Positions 5,763-13,872 of a stretch of DNA of 16,075 nucleotides are shown piece by piece. Both the position numbers and the translations under genes were made by a program. The stretch's first letter is position 1, and each line of letters begins with the position of its first letter. The notes below the pieces were generated by a model. That model was not told where the DNA came from, did not search any database, and was given only the letters and a program-made list of their open reading frames with translations. Source of the stretch: JAMCXS01 sp964459065 (GTDB lineage: Bacteria; Acidobacteriota; Terriglobia; UBA7540); the NCBI GenBank assembly GCA_964459065.1, contig CAYWMN010000068.1, forward strand, positions 1 to 16,075, read 5' to 3'.

Positions 5763-5786
5763 CACGGCATCGTCCATCGTGCCGTG
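5763..5786. repeat. Perfect dyad CACGGCA-N10-TGCCGTG in the blaI/antiporter divergent region
   Basis: Seven-base perfect arms with a 10-bp centre lie 24 bp upstream of the predicted antiporter -35. The geometry suits a dimeric regulator on one face of the helix. It has no U-tract, so it is not a terminator. The binding protein is unknown. Confidence 0.4.
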
Positions 5787-5809
5787 GGTTCGCGATCCGG
5801 TCCTTCACC

Positions 5810-5838
5810 TTGGCAGTTGCTCTTTGAAGCTTTAAACT
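5810..5838 (+). promoter_or_regulatory. Predicted promoter of the CPA2 antiporter gene
   Basis: -35 TTGGCA (5810-5815) and -10 TAAACT (5833-5838) are spaced by 17 bp. The predicted start is near 5845, giving a 5' leader of about 25 nt that contains the GGAG ribosome site. Confidence 0.5.
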
Positions 5839-5869
5839 GAGGCAGGTCTTGTTGCCGGAGGCGCTCTCG

Positions 5870-7552
5870 ATGCAGCACCACGAATTGCTGCGGGACTTGC
5901 TGGTCTTATTCGGCTTCGCCACCCTGATCGCTGTTGCGTTGCGGCGGACGCGGCAGTCGACCGTTGTCGCCTATCTGTTAACGGGCATCGTGGTCGGGCC
6001 GTCCGGCCTTCATCTGATTACCAACCATGCTGCGATCGAGGTGATGGCCGAGGTGGGTGTCGCCCTGCTGCTGTTCAGCATCGGTATCGAGTTTTCCCTC
6101 AACAAGATCATCGCCATGCGGAAGCTGGTGGTAGGCGTGGGCGGGCGCCAGGTGATGCTGACAATTGCCCTGGTGCTGGGACTGGCGTTAGCGGCCGGGC
6201 ATCCCTGGCGGCAAGGACTCTATTGGGGGTTTCTGGCGGCCGCCAGCAGCACGGCCGTTGTTCTTAAGCTCCTCCAGGAGCGCCAGGAGTTGGAAAGCGT
6301 TCACGGCCGCGCCATCCTGGGCGCCCTGCTTTTTCAGGACCTCTGCGTGGTTCCCATGATGGCCGTGCTGCCGGCGCTTGCCGCGCCTTCCGGGCAAATC
6401 GTCCTTTCAATCGTCTACGCCTTAGGCAAGGTGATTGGGGCGGGCGCGCTGATCTTATTTGCGGCCCGCTACTTTTTCCCGCGCCTGTGGCACCGGATCG
6501 CGGCGGTGCGCAACAAAGAGATTTTTATCATTGCCGGCGTCTTTTTCAGCCTGGGCACGGCCTGGGCCTCGGCGTCGCTGGGCCTTTCGCTGGCGCTGGG
6601 AGCATTTATTGCGGGCCTCGCGCTTTCAGAATCGCTCTACGCTCAGCAGATCCTTTCCGACATTCTTCCTTTTCGGGATACGTTCACGAGCCTGTTTTTT
6701 ATCTCCGTGGGCATGTTGCTTAATCTCAGTTTTCTGCGCGTTCACTGGAGCACGGTGGCTGGCGTGGCGGGCTTGATTATTGCAGTTAAGTTGCTCACCG
6801 CTTCCGCGGCGCCGCTGACCATGGGATTTACACCCCGCAATTCACTGCGGGTGGGATTAAACCTGGCGCAAGTGGGCGAGTTCAGCTTTATCCTGCTGCT
6901 GCAGGGCACTCAGGTGAATCTTATGCCGGCCGGCGAGTACCAGGTCTTTCTCGCCGCCGCCATTATTACGATGATGCTGACCCCGACGATGATCCAGATT
7001 TCGCCGCACCTGGCCACCCGCGTGCCGGATGTCCAGCGGCTGCGGCGCTTGTTTCCCGAGCCCGGTGAATTGGAAATGGAAGCCCGCGCCACCCCGCTGC
7101 GCGACCACGTCATCGTGTGCGGATATGGGTTGAACGGACGCTTCCTGGCCAAGGCACTGCGCCGCGCGGGCATTTCCTACCTGGTGCTGGAAATCGATCC
7201 TTCTATCGTCAGCCGGGCCGCGGCGCAAGGGGAATCCATCTTCTTTGGCGACAGCACCCAATCGAACATCCTGTTAAAAGCCGGCGCGACCCGCGCCCGC
7301 GCCCTGGTCCTCGCGCTTTCGGATCCTTTCGTGCTGCCGCGGGCCATTTCCACCGCGCGAACCCTGAATCCCAGCCTCACGACCATTGTCCGAACCGCCC
7401 GCGTGGAGGACGTGGAGGAATTGGAGCAAGCCGGGGCCGCCGCCGTTGTGGCTGCGGAATTGAGCGCCGCAAAAGAGATCGTTGCGCAGGTTCTGGGCCT
7501 GTATGAACGCGAATCCGCGAAAGAGTCGATTCAAGCCGAAGGAGACAGGTAG
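5870..7552 (+). CDS. CPA2-family (KefB/KefC-like) monovalent cation:proton antiporter with RCK/TrkA-N domain
   Basis: The 560-residue inner-membrane protein exchanges K+ or Na+ for protons, by family membership. About twelve membrane segments occupy residues 1-375, with typical blocks GIVVGPSGLHLI, LLLFSIGIEFSL, AASSTAVVLKLL, FQDLCVVPMMAVLPA, LALGAFIAGLALSES and LFFISVGMLLNLSFL. A cytoplasmic RCK N-terminal (Rossmann) domain follows (about 405-520): HVIVCGYGLNGRFLAKALR has the GxGxxG nucleotide site, with GDSTQSNILLKAGATRA and VLALSDP. No TrkA-C domain is seen, as in KefB/KefC. The ATG at 5870 is preferred over an in-frame TTG at 5849 because GGAG lies about 10 nt before it. It is divergent from blaI and ends 77 nt from the convergent glycosidase-like gene; no clear terminator is visible there. 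Ion specificity is not readable. Confidence 0.92.
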   Translation: MQHHELLRDLLVLFGFATLIAVALRRTRQSTVVAYLLTGIVVGPSGLHLITNHAAIEVMAEVGVALLLFSIGIEFSLNKIIAMRKLVVGVGGRQVMLTIALVLGLALAAGHPWRQGLYWGFLAAASSTAVVLKLLQERQELESVHGRAILGALLFQDLCVVPMMAVLPALAAPSGQIVLSIVYALGKVIGAGALILFAARYFFPRLWHRIAAVRNKEIFIIAGVFFSLGTAWASASLGLSLALGAFIAGLALSESLYAQQILSDILPFRDTFTSLFFISVGMLLNLSFLRVHWSTVAGVAGLIIAVKLLTASAAPLTMGFTPRNSLRVGLNLAQVGEFSFILLLQGTQVNLMPAGEYQVFLAAAIITMMLTPTMIQISPHLATRVPDVQRLRRLFPEPGELEMEARATPLRDHVIVCGYGLNGRFLAKALRRAGISYLVLEIDPSIVSRAAAQGESIFFGDSTQSNILLKAGATRARALVLALSDPFVLPRAISTARTLNPSLTTIVRTARVEDVEELEQAGAAAVVAAELSAAKEIVAQVLGLYERESAKESIQAEGDR

Positions 7553-7629
7553 CCGGCCGGCAGCGCTCCTGTGACTGGGGGGCAAGCCTATTTCGCGAGG
7601 TTGTGCCGGGGGTCCGAAAGCTCCGGCGC

Positions 7630-10600
7630 CTAATAGTGGGCCGCAACTTTCACTTCGCCGTTTGCGTGCGGCAGGCTGATCCATTCCTTGGCGGCATCGA
7701 AATTTTTCCATTCGCGGCCGTTGATCGTTACCCTTTTGAGGGGCGCGCTTGCGGGATGCCGCAGGCGCAGGAAGAGATTAGCCGGCGGGTTCCTCTTGGG
7801 GGGATTCACGGTGGCTTCAATACGGCCTTCGCCGGCGCGGGAGTGGATCGAGTATGAAACTTCGCCGAAATAGGTTGGCGCCTGCCGGACCGCCACCCGC
7901 TGGTTCGCTTCCAGCCAGCGGCGCGGCGTGCCCCGCGCCAGGTGGAGGTCCCTGCCCATTTCCATCACCAGCATGGACCTGAGCTGGTGGAAGAACCAGC
8001 CCTCCTCGTGGGTCTTATTGGGCTGGCCGCCGGTGCCGTCAAGCTCTTCCTGAAAAGTCAGCGTCTGCGGATCGGAAATCGCCGCGAGCGTGTTGAAAAA
8101 TCCCCGCAGGAAATTCGGGATCTGGTCCCGCTTAAGATAGGCGTCCTGATAGTGCACGTAGTAGGGCTGGAGCTTGGCAAATCCTCCCAGGTTGAACCAG
8201 TCCGTCCCGAGGGCGGACAAATCCACCCGCGACGGCAACGGCGTGTACAGGAAAAAATGATCCTCCAAATAATTCAACATGGCGGTCACTTCCGGGCTGC
8301 CGGGCTCCACGACTTCGCCCTTCAGGATATGGAGCGGCCCGGTCGTCACGTCGTAGGCGTATCCGTGGCGCGGGTCCGGATCGAGAGAATCCTTGACCTC
8401 GCTGCTGAGGCCGCGCAAGCCAAGGTAGGGAGGAACAACCGGAACTGAGGTGTTGTCTCTCAACCGGGTGACCGGAGACAGAACCACGCTCTGCTTAAGC
8501 GCCGCGCGAATGGCCCGCAGGTAATCGGCGGCCTCGTTCGCGATCCGCCGGGCGTTTGCGGGATCGACCTCTTCAAGGGCGTGGGCGGATTTTTTGAGCC
8601 CCAGGTAAAAGAAGCCATTCAGCATGAAGCTGTATTCCCAGTCCCTCATGTCCGCCACGCATCCGGCAGGTGCAAGCCCGTAAGAGAGCGGTTTGCGGCC
8701 GCCCGGCAGCAGCTTCATCGTGCGCTTCCGTTCCCGGAGAATGAAATCGCATCCGGAAACAATTTGCGGAGCCGCCTGGCGCAGCCATTCTTTATCGCCG
8801 GTGTAAAGATAGTGCTCGGCGAGGGTCCACAGCACTGCTCCCTGGTCGATGGTGTAGTTTGGCCAGAAGTGATAGAAGCCGCCCGCCTTGGACGCGTAGT
8901 CGCCGGCAGGAGCGGAATCCCCCTGGGTTGAAAGCCACGCCCTGAGGCACTTTTCCGCGCGCCGGTGAAGCCCGCGCATGTCCAGCGCCTGCGTGACCGG
9001 GCTGCTTTCACTGCCAATGCTTCCGTAATAGAACACGGCCACATTGGGATAGCATTCCCCGCGTTTTGCATCTTTGGTCATGGCCAGGAGGAAGTGGTGC
9101 AGGCTCGCGTTATAAACGTTTTGCAGGTGCTCGTCAGGAATTTCGACCTGCATTCCCTCGGCCAGCAAATTTTTCCAGTACTGCTTGGTCGATTCGAGAA
9201 GCTTTTCATAATCGAGCCCCTCGAAAGCCGCAACCCCGGCGGAGTATGGCAAAGGCTCGCCGGGGATAACCGTGTGGAGGGTATGCTCCTCGCCGGGATT
9301 GAGCAGGAGCGAATACCGGGCAGCGCCCGCCTCAGAAACCAGCGCTAACGAGCCGTTGCCATGGGTGTCGGCGTAGCAGATGAGGTATTTCGCGTCGCCC
9401 TCGATCGCAGCGACAGCGCTTTCCTCTACGGCGGGTTCCCAGGCGCTTGGGGAATTGGCCGGAAGGGTTGCAAACGTCATTCGCCCGTTGGCGGGTTTCC
9501 ACGGCTTGATGTAGTAGCACGCCGATATCGGAAGCGTGGAATTGTTGCGAATCTTCAGCCGGGAGATCAGGAAGGCGGGCTCAACCCCGCGCAGTTGCGA
9601 TTCGTGGATGCTTGCGCCGGAATGCTGCAACACGGCGTAATCGGTCCGCTCAAAAGCCAGTTGGTTTTCGCTCCAGGTCGTCGTGATGACGGGCAGCCAG
9701 CCTTCTTCAAGCGCCTGCCGCCTGGGAGCATGGGGTCCGAAAAGGCCGCCCTGCTTCATCTCCGGCTTTTCGAACAGAACGCTCTCGCCGGTCGTCGCAA
9801 AATACACGGAGAACTTCGGCCTCATCGGGTGGCCGCGGCTCGGATCGTTGTACCCCACCACCAGGTGCCCGTCGGGAGCAATGCCGAATTTGTGGTTGTT
9901 GGAATCGACACCCACAAAAGAAAGCGTCACGCGCTTTGCGCGGATGTGCTGATAAGCGTTCTCCAGGGTTTGTTCGGGATGCCTGCGAACGGCGTCGATG
10001 ATCCTTTTTCTGCCCCGGTTTTGCCGGCGGTACGATTCCCGGTCCAGGGCAAGCGACGCCTTGCGGATGTAAATTCCGAAGTCCGGGATATCAATGGGCT
10101 CTTGCTCGAGGGCCTCACCGGGCAGGAAGGAAACCTGGCAGGCTTTGGTTCGAAGCGTCAGGATCGAGCGGTCCTGCGGCTCGCCCCATGCGTACAAAAC
10201 CCGGGCCACAATGCCGGAAACCTTGCCGGCGCCGGCCGCCGATGTCCAGGAAGAGTCTTCTCCCAGCTGGGTGTTTCCCACGGGTTTGATGTCCAGCACT
10301 TCGCCGTTATATTTCTCGATCCTCCCGTCGTAAGAAGTTTCCGGGCCACGATGCCCCCACTCGATCCGGATCTCTCCGCTTCTCCAGACCGAGGGGCCGT
10401 AAACGGCAAACTTTTCGATCGCGACGTGGTCCTGGGCTTGAAAGCGCAGCCGAACCTTGCAGGTTCGCCGCGGCGCAAATAGGAAGGTCCAGGTTCGTCC
10501 ATCGTTTTGAAGGTCCACTCCCTGAACAGCAGATTCCTGCAATGCCTCCCACCCGCCCTGCCGGCTGGTGATGCCCTTCCAATATTCCAGGAACGTTTTG

Positions 10601-10953
10601 CCCAGGTTTGAAACCTGGTCTTGGGAGGCAAATCGAACAACCACCCGCTCGACCGTGCGAAATTCCGGCCACTCGACCCCAACGTCAAACTCCGATTGCT
10701 TCCACGGCATTGCGGCAAGGTTCAGTAGATTTCCCTTTGCCGCGCCGGTAATCAAAGCTGCCTCGATGCCCGGCGTCGCTTCCGGGCTGATCCAGGATTG
10801 AAGCTCGCCGCAGGCCGCCAGGTCCACGGGCTTGCCGGCCATCGAGCCGTCGAGATCGACGTTGGCGGCAAGCGGTGCGCCGCCCCACAAGAGCTTCGAT
10901 CCGGAAAGCGCCGTCGCTGCCGCAAAGTTGGAGAGAAAATGTCGTCTGTTCAT
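7630..10953 (-). CDS. Large Tat-exported protein with a six-hairpin (alpha/alpha) glycosidase-like domain
   Basis: The 1107-residue product begins MNRRHFLSNFAAATALSG, a twin-arginine signal (RRxFL), so it is predicted to be exported folded. Residues of roughly 50-330 look beta-rich and discoidin-like (VERVVVRFASQDQ, TWTFLFAPRRTCKVRLRF). A beta-sandwich-like part follows. From about 630 an alpha/alpha six-hairpin region is suggested by YNASLHHFLLAM, NYTIDQGAVLWTLAEHYLYT, DKEWLRQAAPQIVSGCDFIL, WEYSFMLNGFFYLGLKK and HEEGWFFHQLRSMLVMEM. A C-terminal beta domain (RIEATVNPPKR, HPASAPLKRVTINGREW) completes the layout seen in rhamnosidase- and GH63/GH94-like enzymes. I cannot assign a GH family or substrate, and the acidic catalytic residues are not certain. 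The ATG at 10953 has only a modest AGGGA site. It is divergent from the TIM-barrel gene, 199 bp away. Confidence 0.75.
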   Translation of the reverse strand: MNRRHFLSNFAAATALSGSKLLWGGAPLAANVDLDGSMAGKPVDLAACGELQSWISPEATPGIEAALITGAAKGNLLNLAAMPWKQSEFDVGVEWPEFRTVERVVVRFASQDQVSNLGKTFLEYWKGITSRQGGWEALQESAVQGVDLQNDGRTWTFLFAPRRTCKVRLRFQAQDHVAIEKFAVYGPSVWRSGEIRIEWGHRGPETSYDGRIEKYNGEVLDIKPVGNTQLGEDSSWTSAAGAGKVSGIVARVLYAWGEPQDRSILTLRTKACQVSFLPGEALEQEPIDIPDFGIYIRKASLALDRESYRRQNRGRKRIIDAVRRHPEQTLENAYQHIRAKRVTLSFVGVDSNNHKFGIAPDGHLVVGYNDPSRGHPMRPKFSVYFATTGESVLFEKPEMKQGGLFGPHAPRRQALEEGWLPVITTTWSENQLAFERTDYAVLQHSGASIHESQLRGVEPAFLISRLKIRNNSTLPISACYYIKPWKPANGRMTFATLPANSPSAWEPAVEESAVAAIEGDAKYLICYADTHGNGSLALVSEAGAARYSLLLNPGEEHTLHTVIPGEPLPYSAGVAAFEGLDYEKLLESTKQYWKNLLAEGMQVEIPDEHLQNVYNASLHHFLLAMTKDAKRGECYPNVAVFYYGSIGSESSPVTQALDMRGLHRRAEKCLRAWLSTQGDSAPAGDYASKAGGFYHFWPNYTIDQGAVLWTLAEHYLYTGDKEWLRQAAPQIVSGCDFILRERKRTMKLLPGGRKPLSYGLAPAGCVADMRDWEYSFMLNGFFYLGLKKSAHALEEVDPANARRIANEAADYLRAIRAALKQSVVLSPVTRLRDNTSVPVVPPYLGLRGLSSEVKDSLDPDPRHGYAYDVTTGPLHILKGEVVEPGSPEVTAMLNYLEDHFFLYTPLPSRVDLSALGTDWFNLGGFAKLQPYYVHYQDAYLKRDQIPNFLRGFFNTLAAISDPQTLTFQEELDGTGGQPNKTHEEGWFFHQLRSMLVMEMGRDLHLARGTPRRWLEANQRVAVRQAPTYFGEVSYSIHSRAGEGRIEATVNPPKRNPPANLFLRLRHPASAPLKRVTINGREWKNFDAAKEWISLPHANGEVKVAAHY

Positions 10954-11152
10954 TTGAGGTTTTCCCTGTTGGCTGATTCCACTGAACCGGCCACAACTGC
11001 AAAAACAGCAGTGCTATCTTACCGCGTGCCGCCCTGTTCGCCTTGTTTATTTGGCGGGAGCGCGGGCTCAAAGGGCAAGTTTGCGTTACCATGCTATTCA
11101 ATTCGAGAGAAGGTTTGCGGCCGGTAATGCAATCAACTGTGAGGTGAAGGAT

Positions 11153-12157
11153 ATGGCCATGCGCAAGAGACTTCCCCGGGCGGGGCTGGTGCGGGAGACT
11201 CATTCAACAGGGCGCCGGACTCCAACGTGGCGTTACGCCGTGCCCCTTTTAGCCTTAATCTGCATCTTGACCTTTTCAAGCACAATGTTTGCGGGGCAGG
11301 CGTCGCGGCCCGTCCGCGAGATTGACTGGCACGCGATGGGTCGAACGCCCTGCGCGTGGTCGCCGCCCGTGGTGGACGCCCGGGGCAAGATCGACCCGGA
11401 AGCAACCCTCCGCATCCTGAAGGCGAACGGCCTCGGTTGCTACGGGGCGCTGATCTGGCGGCAGCGCGAGCATGGAACCGTGGCGTTCAACTGGGACAGT
11501 TTTAAGCAATTTGTCGCTGCTGCGGCTCCGGCCGGAATCGAGGTCTGGGCGATTCTGATACCGCCGAGCGAAGGCGGCGATTCTCCGCCCTTCAACCGCG
11601 ACTACGTCCGCTGGATGCAGGAGCTGGCCAGGCTTTCGCTGCGCTACCCAAATCTGCGCGGGGTCAATATTGACGATTACCTTTCCGGCAAAAGCAGGAA
11701 GACCTTTACGCCGGACTACACCTGCAGTCTTTATCGCGCCAAGCAGGCCATCAATCCGAAGCTGCAGTTTGCCCCAACCGTATACGACCTGAACCGGCAA
11801 CTCGCCCAACAGTACGGAGGCTGCATTGACGGCGTCTGGCTGTGGTGGACCAACCTGGACTCGACGGCGGGTCTCGAAAGCTGGCTTGAAAACACGCGGC
11901 TGGCCGTCGATGGGCGGTTTCCGATTTACAGCGGCATCTACGGACACGGCAGCTCCTGGCACCGCACGGCTCCCAGGCCCCGAGTGCTGCGGGGGAGTCT
12001 CAATGCGGCCTGCCGCAACGCTGACGGAGCGATCATCTGGCAAATGCACCTGACCCCTCCGAACCCGTTGCTCCAGGTGGCCCGGTCTTTTGGCGCCGGA
12101 GGCTCCTCGCCCCTGGCGGGGCGCTGCGGAACGTCCGCCCATGCGTCCGGACCTTAA
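11153..12157 (+). CDS. Exported TIM-barrel-like protein, possible glycoside-hydrolase relative
   Basis: This 334-residue protein has a long basic N-terminus before a hydrophobic segment (YAVPLLALICILTFSS) and AGQAS, read as an uncleaved or late-cleaved export signal. The mature part shows alternating strands and helices of a (beta/alpha)8 barrel: LGCYGALIW, GIEVWAILIPPSE, YPNLRGVNIDDYLSG, LQFAPTVYDL, IDGVWLWWTNLDS and RFPIYSGIYGHG. The NIDDY at a strand end is a plausible acidic active-site cluster, as in retaining glycosidase folds; that is inference. I recognise no named family. The ATG at 11153 has GGTGAAGG just before it; the open frame extends upstream without a better start. The last 25 or so residues are Gly/Ser/Ala-rich and may be a natural tail or result from a frameshift. 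It is divergent from the six-hairpin gene and convergent with the porin (47 bp). Confidence 0.65.
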   Translation: MAMRKRLPRAGLVRETHSTGRRTPTWRYAVPLLALICILTFSSTMFAGQASRPVREIDWHAMGRTPCAWSPPVVDARGKIDPEATLRILKANGLGCYGALIWRQREHGTVAFNWDSFKQFVAAAAPAGIEVWAILIPPSEGGDSPPFNRDYVRWMQELARLSLRYPNLRGVNIDDYLSGKSRKTFTPDYTCSLYRAKQAINPKLQFAPTVYDLNRQLAQQYGGCIDGVWLWWTNLDSTAGLESWLENTRLAVDGRFPIYSGIYGHGSSWHRTAPRPRVLRGSLNAACRNADGAIIWQMHLTPPNPLLQVARSFGAGGSSPLAGRCGTSAHASGP

Positions 12158-12204
12158 GACGGTGTCCGGGCAACGGTGACGCAAAAGGCGCCGCGGAATC
12201 CGCA

Positions 12205-13626
12205 TCAGAATTGAAACTGCGTGGTTACGAGGGTGGAAAGAAGCGTTCCGGGCTGGCGCGGCACGGGGCGAACGACGGGCTTGCGGAGCCGTTCCACATT
12301 GACATCCAGCATAATCCGTACGAAACGGGTGAGGTACCAGTTGAGGCCCGGCGTGAGCGTATCGACCTGATTGCTCAGGATGCCATCCGACACGCGCAGG
12401 GTGGAGTAGCGAAATTTCACTTCCCAGGCGCCAAAGCCCTTGCGGCCGCGCCCGAAGACAGGAAAATGCGGAGCCGGCTGCTGATCTTCCACTCGCCTTT
12501 CCCCGGTGGCCAGGCAGGTAGCACTTATGTAGTATCCCCAGGCAACAATGCCCGGCAGGTCGCCGCCCCCGGGACCGAGTCCCTGCCGGTCCTGCCGGGC
12601 GCGGGTGTACTCGGCATGAAAACCGGCCGGTCCAATCAGCCACGTCCACTCTCCATTCGCGCGGGTGACGTTGCCGTTGACCAGTTCGGGAGCAAAGAAG
12701 ACGAAACTGCCGCTGGCTGTCGCGCCCTCGAACCCTTCGCCACGGTTCGTCCGGCCGCGGGCGAACGCGGAACCGAAAGTCATCCCGCGCAGATAATCAC
12801 CGTGACTTCGCAGCCAGGGGGTGAAGCGCAGGCGTGCCACGCCATCCGGGGTTGTCGAGTCCTGCGCAGCCAACCCGCCTTTGCCGCCGAAGATTCCCGC
12901 CTGATACTCGACCGTATCCGCGAAGACGCGGCCCTCGGCCATGACGCCCGCGCCATATTCCGGCGCCAGATCGTTGATCATGGCGCGTTCGGCAAATTCA
13001 CGATAACGCGAGCTGACCAGCGCCTGCCGGGAAAAAGGCTGCTTAAAGCGCCCGACCCGGAGTTCGAAAGCCGGGTTGTAATTTATTTCCAGGGAAGCGG
13101 TGCGAAGTGGGGTCCTTTGGTCGTTGATTTCAAAAGAGAGGTCGTAACCGTACCTTTTGCCGTTCCCGAGCGTTCCCCGAATGCCCAGAACAGCCCGGCG
13201 CAGAACAAAGTCTTTGCGCGGCACAGCCGGCCCCGCGTGGTCCCGGTAGGTGAACTGAAAATAGCCGTTCGGTTCCACCTCGAACCGCCCCTTTTTGCGG
13301 ATAAAAAAGTGGTTCCCATTCCATCCGGTTTCAAGTCCGCGAGCGGGACGCGGCCCGGCCGCGGCGGTTGGGGCGCCACCGGAAGAATTAGCTTTTCCAG
13401 GCCCCTCCCCGGCTTTGCCCGGCGGACACGCCTGACGAACATCGTTGGGAATGCTTTCAGCCGCTTGAGGTTCAGTTTGTTTTCCTGATGGGGCGTGGGC
13501 GGCACTTTGCGGGCAGCGCGGCGCCTGTTTGGATCGATGGCCGAGTGGCAGGGCAGCCAGCGAGCAGCATGGCAGAAGCAGTGCCAGGGCTCCGCCAATC
13601 AAATAGCTTCGGTGGCGATTGTTCAC
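12205..13626 (-). CDS. OprP/OprO-family outer-membrane porin (phosphate-selective porin O and P)
   Basis: The 473-residue product has a signal peptide (SYLIGGALALLLPCCSLAAL) and a Pro/Ala/Gly-rich spacer of about 80 residues. A barrel with alternating polar and hydrophobic strands follows and ends in QFQF; a C-terminal Phe is the usual outer-membrane assembly signal. Family marks include GYFQFTYRDHAG, FVLRRAVLGIRGTL, YGYDLSFEIND, FELRVGRFKQPFSR, and WEVKFRYSTLRVSDG with LTPGLNWYLTRFVRIMLDV near the end. In Pseudomonas such porins pass phosphate or polyphosphate; in Acidobacteriota the substrate is generally unknown, and no pho genes are adjacent. The GTG at 13626 is used with GAGGG about 12 nt upstream; an ATG 12 nt further up meets a stop at once (ATG CCG AAA AGG TGA). 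A structured 5' leader lies upstream (13653-13687). Confidence 0.87.
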   Translation of the reverse strand: MNNRHRSYLIGGALALLLPCCSLAALPLGHRSKQAPRCPQSAAHAPSGKQTEPQAAESIPNDVRQACPPGKAGEGPGKANSSGGAPTAAAGPRPARGLETGWNGNHFFIRKKGRFEVEPNGYFQFTYRDHAGPAVPRKDFVLRRAVLGIRGTLGNGKRYGYDLSFEINDQRTPLRTASLEINYNPAFELRVGRFKQPFSRQALVSSRYREFAERAMINDLAPEYGAGVMAEGRVFADTVEYQAGIFGGKGGLAAQDSTTPDGVARLRFTPWLRSHGDYLRGMTFGSAFARGRTNRGEGFEGATASGSFVFFAPELVNGNVTRANGEWTWLIGPAGFHAEYTRARQDRQGLGPGGGDLPGIVAWGYYISATCLATGERRVEDQQPAPHFPVFGRGRKGFGAWEVKFRYSTLRVSDGILSNQVDTLTPGLNWYLTRFVRIMLDVNVERLRKPVVRPVPRQPGTLLSTLVTTQFQF

Positions 13627-13652
13627 CTTTTCGGCATACCCTCTTCAAATCC

Positions 13653-13687
13653 CGCCTGTTCCCGTTGCCTGATCCCACGGGCAGGCG
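13653..13687. repeat. Hairpin in the porin 5' leader (11-bp stem, 2-nt bulge)
   Basis: On the minus strand CGCCTG-CCCGT (13677-13687) pairs with ACGGG-AA-CAGGCG (13653-13665), giving 6 + 5 pairs around a 2-nt bulge and an 11-nt loop. It lies 26 nt upstream of the GTG and would be in the transcript if the promoter at 13718-13747 is right. There is no U-tract, so it is not a standard terminator; an mRNA-stability or translation-control element is possible. Confidence 0.5.
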
Positions 13688-13717
13688 CTTTTCCATGACC
13701 AGCTTCTTTGAAGCGCC

Positions 13718-13747
13718 AGTTTACTGAGTTCGGGGCAAGTTTGTCTA
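13718..13747 (-). promoter_or_regulatory. Predicted promoter of the porin gene
   Basis: -35 TAGACA (13742-13747) and -10 TAAACT (13718-13723) are spaced by 18 bp on the minus strand. The predicted start near 13711 gives a leader of about 85 nt that includes the hairpin at 13653-13687. Confidence 0.42.
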
Positions 13748-13791
13748 TCATGGTGAGGCCGCCGCCGGCCGCGATGGCTACGAATCGGCCA

Positions 13792-13820
13792 TTGCGTCGG
13801 GCCGCGGCAGGGAGTATGCT
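13792..13820 (+). promoter_or_regulatory. Predicted promoter of the DUF3857/transglutaminase gene
   Basis: -35 TTGCGT (13792-13797) and -10 TATGCT (13815-13820) are 17 bp apart. The predicted start near 13827 leaves about 45 nt before the ATG, with AGGAGGAGG inside. The match to consensus is moderate. Confidence 0.42.
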
Positions 13821-13872
13821 AGCGACCGCCCGCGAGGGCTTGAAGGACCTTTGCAGGAGGAGGTTTGGGCCC

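Noticed and set aside
7553..7629. Bidirectional terminator between the convergent antiporter and glycosidase-like genes
   Set aside because: Only short CCGG...CCGG pairings are visible and there is no U-tract on either strand.
9361..10482. Plus-strand open frame of 373 codons
   Set aside because: It is a GC-driven shadow of the six-hairpin gene. Its product is rich in Arg/Gly/Pro with no recognisable domain or start signal.
12158..12204. Terminator between the TIM-barrel gene and the porin
   Set aside because: GTCCGGAC/GTCCGGGC repeats could pair imperfectly, but the stem is bulged and no U-tract follows.
11276..12649. Minus-strand open frame of 457 codons
   Set aside because: It is antisense to the TIM-barrel gene and then overlaps the porin in another frame; Arg/Pro/Gly-rich and without domain features.
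12211..13488. Plus-strand open frame of 425 codons
   Set aside because: It is a shadow of the porin, whose own frame has a signal peptide, beta-strand pattern and terminal Phe.
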